Assembly (NCBI RefSeq): GCF_009807035.1
Contig: NZ_WUBI01000005.1
Coordinates: 62,001 to 126,000 of the forward strand
From: Paenibacillus dendrobii
GTDB lineage: Bacteria > Bacillota > Bacilli > Paenibacillales > Paenibacillaceae
Direction: 5' to 3'
Length of the DNA: 64,000 nucleotides
Made by a program: the position numbers and the translations under genes. Within the stretch, counting starts at the first letter, position 1, and each line of letters begins with the position of its first letter. Below the pieces are notes generated by a model that saw only the letters and a program-made list of their open reading frames with translations, ran no database searches and was not told the origin of the DNA. Positions 17,325 through 24,848 of this stretch are shown one piece after another.

Positions 17325-18416
17325 TCATGTACCGGAGGGCTGCTTACGGAGCATGGCTTTAAAAATGGCTTTCAGCAGCGGCGGTACCGCCAGGAAGATA
17401 AATAAGGTCCGAAACAGCTGATAGCATATGACAACAGATAAATCTGCACCCGCTTCCTTCGCCATGATCCCCATCTGATCCATTCCTCCAGGGGCCAGAC
17501 CCAAGAAGGCTGTCACCATCGTAACGGCATGGAGCCTCGTAAGAAGCAGACTTAGACCCATAGAGCATAAGATCAACAGAACTCCGCTGAATGCGGCTAG
17601 GAGGATAATCCGCAGCTTCTTGCCCAGCTGTTCGGGCTTCAACAGCATTCCTACATATATGCCGATCACCAGCTGTGAGGCATTCAGAAATACGGATGGA
17701 AGCGCATGACCCGAATAACCGGATAAATTCAGCACAACGGTCCCGATCATCGGACCCAGCAAATAGGCGGTCGGGAACTTGATCCGCTGCCCGGCAATCC
17801 CCAGCAGTGTACACACGACAGCAAAAACCATAATGTGAGGAAAAAGCCCTTCCCAGCTTGCAGATGAGGCATGACTCACCGCAGCCTCGACTGCTTTGGC
17901 CCCCGTCCCCCCAAACAAAGGACTAAAAACGAGCAGAGGCACAAAGAAAATGATCATCATCAGGCGGGATACCTGCAAAAAGGTCACGACGGTAATATCG
18001 ATTCCCTTTATTTCTTCCGCCAGCGGAATCATTTGCGTCAGTCCCCCGGGAATGCTCCCCATCAGTACCGTTGGAAACGGAACGCCTGAGAGAAACGAAA
18101 TCAGAAGGGCGATGAGCAGGCTGCATACTAACAGAAGTACCGTAAGCAATATCATAGAAGGAAGCTGACGGCCGATTTGCTGCAGAGTCGAAAGCGTAAA
18201 GGATAGTCCAACCGTATATCCAATGATAATCATTCCGGCATTGCGCAGAACCGGCGGCCACAATGGCTTTACCTGCTTGATAGACCTGGATGCTACCAAT
18301 GTCACGATCATCGGACCCAGAAGCCACGGGATCGGCATATGAATCCATTTGAAAATGAACGCCCCAATGATGCCGCAGACAAGCGTATAAACAAGCCTTA
18401 CCGGTTTACTGGACAT
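17325..18416 (-). CDS. AbrB-type (AbrB/ammonia monooxygenase regulator family) membrane protein
   Basis: A 363-residue protein with about ten to twelve hydrophobic helices in two similar halves, each with a PWLLGPMI or TAYLLGPMIGT segment and a GGLTQMIPL / GGMDQMGIMA segment. This is the PF05145 family, named AbrB after a Pseudomonas protein but unrelated to the Bacillus AbrB repressor; members look like transporters. It overlaps the upstream MBL hydrolase by 11 bases, so both are one operon. The substrate is unknown. Confidence 0.83.
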   Translation of the reverse strand: MSSKPVRLVYTLVCGIIGAFIFKWIHMPIPWLLGPMIVTLVASRSIKQVKPLWPPVLRNAGMIIIGYTVGLSFTLSTLQQIGRQLPSMILLTVLLLVCSLLIALLISFLSGVPFPTVLMGSIPGGLTQMIPLAEEIKGIDITVVTFLQVSRLMMIIFFVPLLVFSPLFGGTGAKAVEAAVSHASSASWEGLFPHIMVFAVVCTLLGIAGQRIKFPTAYLLGPMIGTVVLNLSGYSGHALPSVFLNASQLVIGIYVGMLLKPEQLGKKLRIILLAAFSGVLLILCSMGLSLLLTRLHAVTMVTAFLGLAPGGMDQMGIMAKEAGADLSVVICYQLFRTLFIFLAVPPLLKAIFKAMLRKQPSGT

Positions 18417-19143
18417 CCGCGGTCAGCTCGTCAATCCGTTTCTGGACATCCCCTTTAAACCATCCGCCATGGTAGCAAATCACCGCTTCGATATCATATT
18501 TCTTCAATTTCAAAAGTGACTTCAGCGCCAGTTCCATATCCGGTGTCACAGGCGGATTCGGTCCGCACAGCTCACCATCGTTGACCGTTAAAGCATCGCC
18601 AGCAATCAGCGTTTTGCTATTCGCGTGGTATAAACTGACATGTCCGGGGGTATGTCCCGGTGTATGAATAACAGTAAGCCCTCCGCCAAAAGGAAGCACA
18701 TCCCCTTCTGCCATCATTTGCGTTACCTGGGCAGGGGATTCCTTGGAGAAAGTATACTCAAATGCCGTATATTCTTCTTCTGTCAGCGACTGCCGGAGCA
18801 TATCGACGACTTCCGGCCGCATCTTGATCAATGGAATTTCTCCATCAATATAGGGCTGATCGTCCTGATGTGCGTATACCTCCACCGATCCGCTTTTCTT
18901 GGCCAGAAACTGCGGCAGGCTGCCCACATGGTCGATATCCTGATGCGTCAAGATGATGGATGCCGGCTCCGAGGCCGTATATCCAGCCTGCTGCACCAGT
19001 TTTTGAATAGCCTCATATTGTCCTGGCATTCCTGTATCCACCAGTGTCCAGTGGTCCTTGCTGCCGACCACCACCGGGTGAAGTACCATTCCCGCGCCGT
19101 CAACGGTCAAATCAAGCATTTCCAAATCTTGAGCTATTTTCAT
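18406..19143 (-). CDS. MBL-fold metallo-hydrolase
   Basis: About 245 residues of metallo-beta-lactamase fold: the metal motif THQDIDHVGS near residue 75, HTPGHTPGHVSLYH near 165, and GDALTVNDG near 185, followed by a C-terminal His (CYHGG). Such enzymes hydrolyse thioesters, lactones or phosphodiesters; the substrate is not evident. The start is unusual: GGAGG is 19 or more nt from the in-frame codons TTG (19152) and ATG (19143), and a 7-bp hairpin fills the gap (see findings); ATG at 19143 is chosen. Operon with the AbrB-type protein, divergent from a TetR gene. Confidence 0.85.
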   Translation of the reverse strand: MKIAQDLEMLDLTVDGAGMVLHPVVVGSKDHWTLVDTGMPGQYEAIQKLVQQAGYTASEPASIILTHQDIDHVGSLPQFLAKKSGSVEVYAHQDDQPYIDGEIPLIKMRPEVVDMLRQSLTEEEYTAFEYTFSKESPAQVTQMMAEGDVLPFGGGLTVIHTPGHTPGHVSLYHANSKTLIAGDALTVNDGELCGPNPPVTPDMELALKSLLKLKKYDIEAVICYHGGWFKGDVQKRIDELTADVQ

Positions 19144-19148
19144 GTTTT

Positions 19149-19167
19149 CCAAAGCATATCGCTTTGG
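19149..19167 (-). promoter_or_regulatory. Hairpin between SD and start codon of the MBL gene
   Basis: CCAAAGC-GATAT-GCTTTGG (minus strand) is a perfect 7-bp stem. Unfolded, the GGAGG at 19172-19176 is 28 nt from ATG 19143; folded, only 9 nt (4 before and 5 after the stem) remain. It may also be a DNA operator. Confidence 0.5.
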
Positions 19168-19204
19168 TTCACCTCCCTGTTATCTCAATAAAACTCACAA
19201 GTCC

Positions 19205-19250
19205 ATTATATGACTCGCGGGTTCTATCTGTCAATTCATCGAAATTGACC
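19205..19250. promoter_or_regulatory. Back-to-back promoters of the MBL operon and the TetR gene
   Basis: On the minus strand TTGACA (19229-19234) and TATAAT (19205-19210) are spaced 18 bp. On the plus strand TTGACC (19245-19250) faces the TetR gene, with a weak -10 (CAAAAT, 19268). The two -35 elements form the inverted repeat GTCAATT-N6-AATTGAC (19230-19249), a candidate TetR operator that would cover both promoters. Confidence 0.6.
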
Positions 19251-19292
19251 TCGTTGGCGGGACATGTCAAAATACAAGGTGAGGTGGATGTC

Positions 19293-20165
19293 ATGGAAAC
19301 GTTGAAACGACAGCAGATCGTGTGCACGGCAATGGATATTTTTAAGGAAAAAGGGTATGTTGCAGCTTCTATGAAGGACATTGCCGAGGCCTGCGGCATG
19401 GCTAAGGGCAGCATTTACAAGCTGTTCCCCTCGAAGGAGGAGCTTTTTACCGCCGTGTTCGAAGCATGCCATCAAACCATGTTCTCCCAGGCAAGAGAAC
19501 TGGATCAGGAGCAGCATTCTTCTCCCAAAGAGCAGCTGCGCCGGAAAATTGAATTCCAGCTGCAGTACATGCTTGAGAACTACTATTTTACGAGTGAATT
19601 CAAAGAGCTTCCGGTCAAGGATCATGAACATTTTATCGTCGCCTGGAAAAAGAAGAGAGTAACGCTCCTGAACCTGCACCGTGACTTCTTTTACGAAGCT
19701 TATGGAGAGAATATCAGGGCTTATATATGGGATATTGTCATTATTTTCAGAGGGATGCTGAGAGAGTATCTGTCGTATGCCAATCAAAAGGTGATTTCGC
19801 TGCCGATGTCCGAGCTCGCCCGGTTTATTGAGGAACGTATGGATGCTGTCGTGAAGGATATGCTTGAAAAGCAACCCGCTCCTGTGTTGAACGAGAGCAG
19901 CATTTATGTTAACGATCTTAATCCGGTCGATCCCCATACGCGCAAGGAAACCATCTTGAGCTTTCTCTTTTCTCTGGAGGAGCAAGTTCATGAACTGACG
20001 ATCACTGAACATGTCAAACACGAACTCCTAGATGTGATCCGGATGCTTCGCGAGGAGTTGATGCAGGAAATTCCGAATCAGACCATGCTGCGCGTCTATG
20101 CTTCCTATCTTGAAAACAATCCTGCTCTTGGCCCCAACGCCAGGCAGCTCCGGTTTATGATTTAG
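19293..20165 (+). CDS. TetR-family transcriptional regulator
   Basis: 290 residues with the N-terminal TetR helix-turn-helix (IVCTAMDIFKEKGYVAASM, then IAEACGMAKGSIYKLFPSKE) and a long helical C-terminal ligand domain. ATG at 19293 is 8 nt after AGGTGAGG; the frame stays open upstream to 19044, but that part runs over the divergent gene and promoter. It probably represses the divergent MBL-AbrB-type operon and itself. It resembles the TetR protein at 60238-61134 in size and in its C-terminal layout. Confidence 0.88.
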   Translation: METLKRQQIVCTAMDIFKEKGYVAASMKDIAEACGMAKGSIYKLFPSKEELFTAVFEACHQTMFSQARELDQEQHSSPKEQLRRKIEFQLQYMLENYYFTSEFKELPVKDHEHFIVAWKKKRVTLLNLHRDFFYEAYGENIRAYIWDIVIIFRGMLREYLSYANQKVISLPMSELARFIEERMDAVVKDMLEKQPAPVLNESSIYVNDLNPVDPHTRKETILSFLFSLEEQVHELTITEHVKHELLDVIRMLREELMQEIPNQTMLRVYASYLENNPALGPNARQLRFMI

Positions 20166-20197
20166 GAAGACCAGCTAGAAAAAGTCCGCAAACATGC

Positions 20198-20250
20198 AAA
20201 TGACCCGAGAGGAAGCACTTGTTTTCAAGTGTCTCTTCGGGTCATTTTTT
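20198..20250. terminator. Bidirectional terminator between TetR and LacI genes
   Basis: A long hairpin (AAATGACCCGA paired with TCGGGTCATTT plus an inner CACTTG/CAAGTG stem) with six T on the plus strand. The stop codon of the LacI gene lies in its edge. Confidence 0.9.
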
Positions 20251-21241
20251 AGTTTACGTGCGATTCGCTCCGTTTGATTCCTTTTCCGACAGATTCGCCC
20301 CTAACCAAGGTGACATAAATGCGCTCATGGTCCACCTTTTCACCGGAGAGGATTTTGATCAACTGCTCTGAGGCGAGCGCTCCCCATTTGCGCTTGGAAT
20401 AATCGATGGTAGCCAGCCGCGGCTGCATGTAACGGGTCAGTTCTATATTATCGAAACCAATCAGGTGAATCTGTTCCCCGATTGTAAAATCGGTGTCGGC
20501 AATCCGGTTGCAAAGACCGATCGCCATTTCGTCGTTCAGGCAGAACACGGCAACCGGCTCCGTATATTCCTGCATGATCTGTTCGGCCGCTTTTTCGCCG
20601 CCGCTCTTCTTGAAATCGCCCTGGATTTCAATCCACTCCACGTCTTCCGCCCTGTCGGCCACCATTTTGACGGCTTTCATCCGTTGGGTTGAATCATACG
20701 AGCCTTCAGGCCCTGAGACCACATAAATTTTCCTATGTCCCTGCTCGACCAGAAATTCCGTAGCCAAGGTTGCCCCGGCTTTGTTGTCCAGCAAGACCTG
20801 ATTAATATTCGAATGCTCGAGCTCCCTGTCCAGTACAACGATTTTATGATTGCGTTCCGCATATTTAAGCAGCTCTTCGCTTGAAAAGGTATGATCGAGG
20901 ATAACGGCGCCGTCAATCATACGCTCCGGAAGCATCCGGTGAGACTGTTTGCCGCTGCACACGATCAGATCATATCCCTGCGAGTTGCAAACCTCCTTCA
21001 TTCCGTCAAGCAGTTCCCCGTATACGTCACCTTTGAAATCGGTCAGGAAGACACCTAGAATTTTGGATTCTCTCTTCTTTAACGTTCTCGCAGCCGCGTT
21101 GGGGACATAGTTCAGCTCTTTGGCGATCGCCAGAATCTTGGCGCTTGTCTCGTCTGTCACTTTGCTGCTGCCGTTCAGGGCATAAGATACCGTCGAAATC
21201 GAAACCCCGGCTTTTTTAGCGATATCCTTAATACTTACCAA
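20249..21241 (-). CDS. LacI-family repressor of the beta-1,2-oligoglucan locus
   Basis: About 330 residues: the N-terminal LacI helix-turn-helix and hinge (SIKDIAKKAGVSISTVSYAL, then AARTLKKR) followed by a periplasmic-binding-protein-like sugar domain (GVFLTDFKGDVYGELLDGM). A TTG at 21241, 9 nt after AAGGAG, puts the HTH at the usual distance from the N-terminus; the longer ATG at 21274 adds 11 residues without an RBS. It is the last gene of the same-strand cluster, after a hairpin, so it may have its own promoter. Its likely operators are the GAAACGTTTC sites at 31911, 32260 and 25920. Confidence 0.88.
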   Translation of the reverse strand: MVSIKDIAKKAGVSISTVSYALNGSSKVTDETSAKILAIAKELNYVPNAAARTLKKRESKILGVFLTDFKGDVYGELLDGMKEVCNSQGYDLIVCSGKQSHRMLPERMIDGAVILDHTFSSEELLKYAERNHKIVVLDRELEHSNINQVLLDNKAGATLATEFLVEQGHRKIYVVSGPEGSYDSTQRMKAVKMVADRAEDVEWIEIQGDFKKSGGEKAAEQIMQEYTEPVAVFCLNDEMAIGLCNRIADTDFTIGEQIHLIGFDNIELTRYMQPRLATIDYSKRKWGALASEQLIKILSGEKVDHERIYVTLVRGESVGKGIKRSESHVN

Positions 21242-21313
21242 TTGTCCTCGCTCCTTACTAATGTTGGGCCCCATTCTATATTTGCCTTCAATGTCTATAA
21301 AGCTATGGAAAAT

Positions 21314-21333
21314 GGCGATCCCTAAAGATCGCC
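21314..21333 (-). terminator. Weak terminator/hairpin between GH94 and lacI-type gene
   Basis: On the minus strand GGCGATC-TTTAGG-GATCGCC is followed by ATTTTCC, 8 nt after the GH94 stop codon. The short U-tract suggests partial termination. Confidence 0.55.
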
Positions 21334-21340
21334 TAAAATT

Positions 21341-24300
21341 TTACATAAAAATATCAATTACATTCGTAGCGCCATTCATGGCTTCTTCAAAGGCTTCCTT
21401 GGAAATGCGCAATCCGCCCTCACGGTAAGGATTAGCCACTCTTTCCGAATCCAGTGTCTTTCCGTTCAAGACGATACGGCCTACGGAAGCTCCCGTTATA
21501 TGGTAGATAAAGGTCACCTTCACTCCATCATATTGGAATTCAAAATGCATGCCGTCCAGTGATGCTGGCAGTACAGGGTCAAGAACGAGACCTTCATGAT
21601 CCTGGCGGATGCCAAGCGCATTGGAAATCAGTTGATTCATGTAGATCCCCGGACCGCTGGAATAGATTCTCCATCCGCCCTTCACGGGAACCTTGCCGCT
21701 GCGCAGGTCGTCAAAATTCGTTTGCGCGTCATAGCGGGTGTTGAATTTGCCGTCCGAGCTGCTAAAGTAAGCATTGCTCTGACGAATCTCTGCATTGGGA
21801 ACGACATCACGAATACCAACCGGATTAATCACGCTCAATCCGTTCCATACATCCTCGGCATGTCCAAGCTTCGCCATAGCCTCCACGAACCGGATATGGG
21901 CATGAACATATTGAAGCCCGACCTCACGGCCAAAGTTCGCAGCTTGCTCCGCCCGCTTGAAATGGGTACTGACGCCACCCGCGTATTGGGCAGGACGGTT
22001 CATCAGACGCACGCCATCCGGGAAGAACAGTTTCTCCTTGATGAGATCATAATGAGACTTCGCACGTTCCGGATCCAGCAGCTCGGCAATCATACTGCGC
22101 GTCATCGGAAGCAGCCGGTATTGGATCCCTGTTTCGGTATCCGTCGGATGCAGCATCATCTTGGCCGAAGCCGGATCTTCCATGTAGAGGAACCCAGGAA
22201 TGACATCTGTCTGCAGCATGTAATGGTTGTAGTCTCTCTTAATGCCGGAAGCCATTTCCTGAAGCTCTTCTGCCAGAGCTGCTTCCTCGGTGCGAAGGGC
22301 GGCAGACAGCTGTGTCAACGTCTGATACGTCAAGGCAACCGTCCAGCTGCTGACCATATACTTCTTCAGCTGCGCGTTCGCCGGCTGCAACGTGTCATCC
22401 CAATCCCCATCGCCGTATGAAGACAAGTACGTATCATGCAGGAAATGACTGCGGATATAATCGATTTCCTTATTCACATGCTCCAGGACCGTAAATTGCT
22501 GCTCCGTGAATTGGAAGCTGCCTTTGCGGGTATAGGAAATCTTTTCCTTCAAAATACTGTAATCCTGCGTTGCCGTCAAATAGTCGCTCAGTACCTTCAG
22601 CGGCCAAACGATGATATCGCCATGGCTCTCCTCCTGCTGGACCGGAGCATAACGGTCAAACATGAACCATTGCGGCCAGTTTCCATCATCTTCATACTGA
22701 TGCATGTATACGGTGAGCAGAATATCACGAACTTGTTCGAATTTCTGCGTTGCCATGAAATACTCCGTAGGACCTTGACATACATCGCGCGTTCCCCAAG
22801 CTGCTCCGCCGTACTGCTCCAAACCATGCGGAACCGAGTAATGGACGAGCATATTATGGGTATACCACCAGGCCAGCGCGTTGACTTTGAAGAAGTCCTC
22901 CTCTTCTGCCCCATCCGCTCCTGTGAGCCGGAATCCATTCATAACTTGTTTATAGAACTCCTGATATTTACAAATCTCTTCTTCTATATTCTTGATCGAT
23001 GCCGGAAGTTCCTCTCCGTCAAGCAATCCTTGTACGGTAAGCGTCCACTCGGAGGCAGATTCGATCTTCATCGTAATCAGAGACGCGCAGCCCGCCTGGA
23101 TTCCTTCGGCTAAATCAGTTTCATCGCCGATCTGAGCCTTCGCCCCGTCAACCCACATCCGATACTTCAGGTTCGGATAGGCCTCCGTACGGATCGCATC
23201 CTGTCTGCCGTAGAAAGTAAGGACGCCGTTGTCATTCGTCATTTGCACCGAAGTCTCATATTCGTTCACATCCATCGTAACCTGATTGGTTACCAAGAAA
23301 CGATATGCCTTGCCGCTTTCGGAGCGTACGTTCAGACGAACCTCCGGCGTATCCACGGTCGTGAAGTTCGTAATCACCAGCGTATCAACAGTGGTCTTGT
23401 AGTACCAACGCACATAGTTAAAACCAATTTCGAACAGGGATGGCATGGTGAGCAGCCGATATTTTCCGTCCACTTCCACGTAAATCCGCTGTCCTGCCAT
23501 TTTCGGAATGTTCAGCGCATTACGGGCATTGCTCATCATTTTGTTAAAGTTCGTATTGCCAACCACTAGATGCGAGTTGAAAATGCCATACATATAGGAA
23601 GTGGTTGTTACGACCTCAGCTCCAAATTTTACGTTATCCCCGCTCATCAAAATATGTCCGTGCGGACGCTCAACCAACATTTCTTTTTCTTTCAAAACGA
23701 TATGCTCATAGGTATCTGTAAAGAAAGCCAAGAGCTGTCCATCTTCACGCTCTTCCTGGTGTCTCTTGTGACCCGGGAAACGCTCATTGATTTCATTCTC
23801 CGTTAGCGAAAGAGTATGCAGCGGTTCGCCAATGACTGCTTTCAGACGAACCGGGGAAAGCTTCTGCAGCGATCCGCCCTGATCTTCTGCCAGATAAGCC
23901 TCCCAGGCCTGCTGCACCTCATCCTTGAATTCCAGCTCTGTTACTGCAGCCGCATGATCGGCTTTGACAAGGCCGTAAAACACGAAGCGTGCTTCACCAT
24001 GCAGTGAAACCAACTCGGATTGAAGCGCCGTATAGGCGAATTCATACTGGTAGATTTCATTGGCAAGCTTGGCCTGGCTCAGGCAGGATGGTACGTTGGT
24101 TTCTTTATAAGACAGTCCGAAAAATTGGAAGCCGTCGGTCGAGTAACCGGCCGCGCGAGTCAGGGAGCCCTGCTGAATATATGGGAATGCCCCGCCCTGC
24201 GGCTGATTCTGGCGCGAACATACGACATAGCCGTGTTGTTCGTCCTCGAATACCGAATGATCTATATACTGGGACAGGTATGCCTCATTGCTGCGTACTG

Positions 24301-24700
24301 CGCCAACATCCGCATCACCGATATCCTGGCCGTAAACAATATCGATGTTCACCCCTTCACCGCGGGTCACGACATCCCAGAACCATACGCCCTGAGCAGA
24401 CAATGCAAAGGTCACTTTATATTGAACACCTTCTGCGCTTCCTTCCCATACGATCCGGCTGCTGTTTACGCTAATCGTGCTGTTGGAATGAATGCCGAGC
24501 AGCGGATAAAAGTTGATACCGGCATCGGTATGGATACGCAAATAAAGGTTATTTAAAGACCCTTCAACAGGGCTTGTCATCAATTGATTAATCATGGTCC
24601 GGCCGCTTACGGCCTGATACAAATCTCCGCTCTCCCAAAAGGTAAAGCACAGATCACCAGCTTGAACGTTAAACTTTGAATTCGTAATGGTGGCTGTCAT
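21341..24700 (-). CDS. GH94 phosphorylase, probable 1,2-beta-oligoglucan phosphorylase (SOGP)
   Basis: About 1119 residues, no signal peptide, so cytoplasmic. The N-terminal beta-sandwich (about 1-600) is followed by an (alpha/alpha)6 barrel with GGAAWGTRDVCQGPTEYF (about 645), EDDGNWPQWFMFDRY (about 685) and GDGDWDDTLQPAN (about 765-775), the GH94 region that carries the general-acid Asp. Length and barrel motifs fit the SOGP branch of GH94, not cellobiose phosphorylase (about 800 residues) or cyclic glucan synthase. SOGP cleaves beta-1,2-glucooligosaccharides with phosphate to glucose 1-phosphate. ATG at 24700 follows AGGAGG by 12 nt; the TTG at 24724 is upstream of the RBS. The neighbouring GH3 and ABC genes support the call, which rests on memory of family members. 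Confidence 0.8.
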   Translation of the reverse strand: MTATITNSKFNVQAGDLCFTFWESGDLYQAVSGRTMINQLMTSPVEGSLNNLYLRIHTDAGINFYPLLGIHSNSTISVNSSRIVWEGSAEGVQYKVTFALSAQGVWFWDVVTRGEGVNIDIVYGQDIGDADVGAVRSNEAYLSQYIDHSVFEDEQHGYVVCSRQNQPQGGAFPYIQQGSLTRAAGYSTDGFQFFGLSYKETNVPSCLSQAKLANEIYQYEFAYTALQSELVSLHGEARFVFYGLVKADHAAAVTELEFKDEVQQAWEAYLAEDQGGSLQKLSPVRLKAVIGEPLHTLSLTENEINERFPGHKRHQEEREDGQLLAFFTDTYEHIVLKEKEMLVERPHGHILMSGDNVKFGAEVVTTTSYMYGIFNSHLVVGNTNFNKMMSNARNALNIPKMAGQRIYVEVDGKYRLLTMPSLFEIGFNYVRWYYKTTVDTLVITNFTTVDTPEVRLNVRSESGKAYRFLVTNQVTMDVNEYETSVQMTNDNGVLTFYGRQDAIRTEAYPNLKYRMWVDGAKAQIGDETDLAEGIQAGCASLITMKIESASEWTLTVQGLLDGEELPASIKNIEEEICKYQEFYKQVMNGFRLTGADGAEEEDFFKVNALAWWYTHNMLVHYSVPHGLEQYGGAAWGTRDVCQGPTEYFMATQKFEQVRDILLTVYMHQYEDDGNWPQWFMFDRYAPVQQEESHGDIIVWPLKVLSDYLTATQDYSILKEKISYTRKGSFQFTEQQFTVLEHVNKEIDYIRSHFLHDTYLSSYGDGDWDDTLQPANAQLKKYMVSSWTVALTYQTLTQLSAALRTEEAALAEELQEMASGIKRDYNHYMLQTDVIPGFLYMEDPASAKMMLHPTDTETGIQYRLLPMTRSMIAELLDPERAKSHYDLIKEKLFFPDGVRLMNRPAQYAGGVSTHFKRAEQAANFGREVGLQYVHAHIRFVEAMAKLGHAEDVWNGLSVINPVGIRDVVPNAEIRQSNAYFSSSDGKFNTRYDAQTNFDDLRSGKVPVKGGWRIYSSGPGIYMNQLISNALGIRQDHEGLVLDPVLPASLDGMHFEFQYDGVKVTFIYHITGASVGRIVLNGKTLDSERVANPYREGGLRISKEAFEEAMNGATNVIDIFM

Positions 24701-24848
24701 TTTATGTTTATTCCTCCTATCCAATTAAACAAGCCGGCATCATAGACGGTTGTTTTTTCAAGGCAGTGTACAGTATTTTCTTTATGTGGTTATTTACGTA
24801 AAGACGAGTATCTCTCGGGAAATCTATTTTTTGCCGCCTTTTTTTGAA

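Noticed and set aside
17325..18416. AbrB transition-state regulator
   Set aside because: The protein is a multi-pass membrane protein of PF05145, unrelated to the small DNA-binding AbrB of Bacillus.
19044..19292. N-terminal extension of the TetR protein
   Set aside because: It would cover the divergent promoters and the MBL start and has no RBS; ATG at 19293 has a good one.
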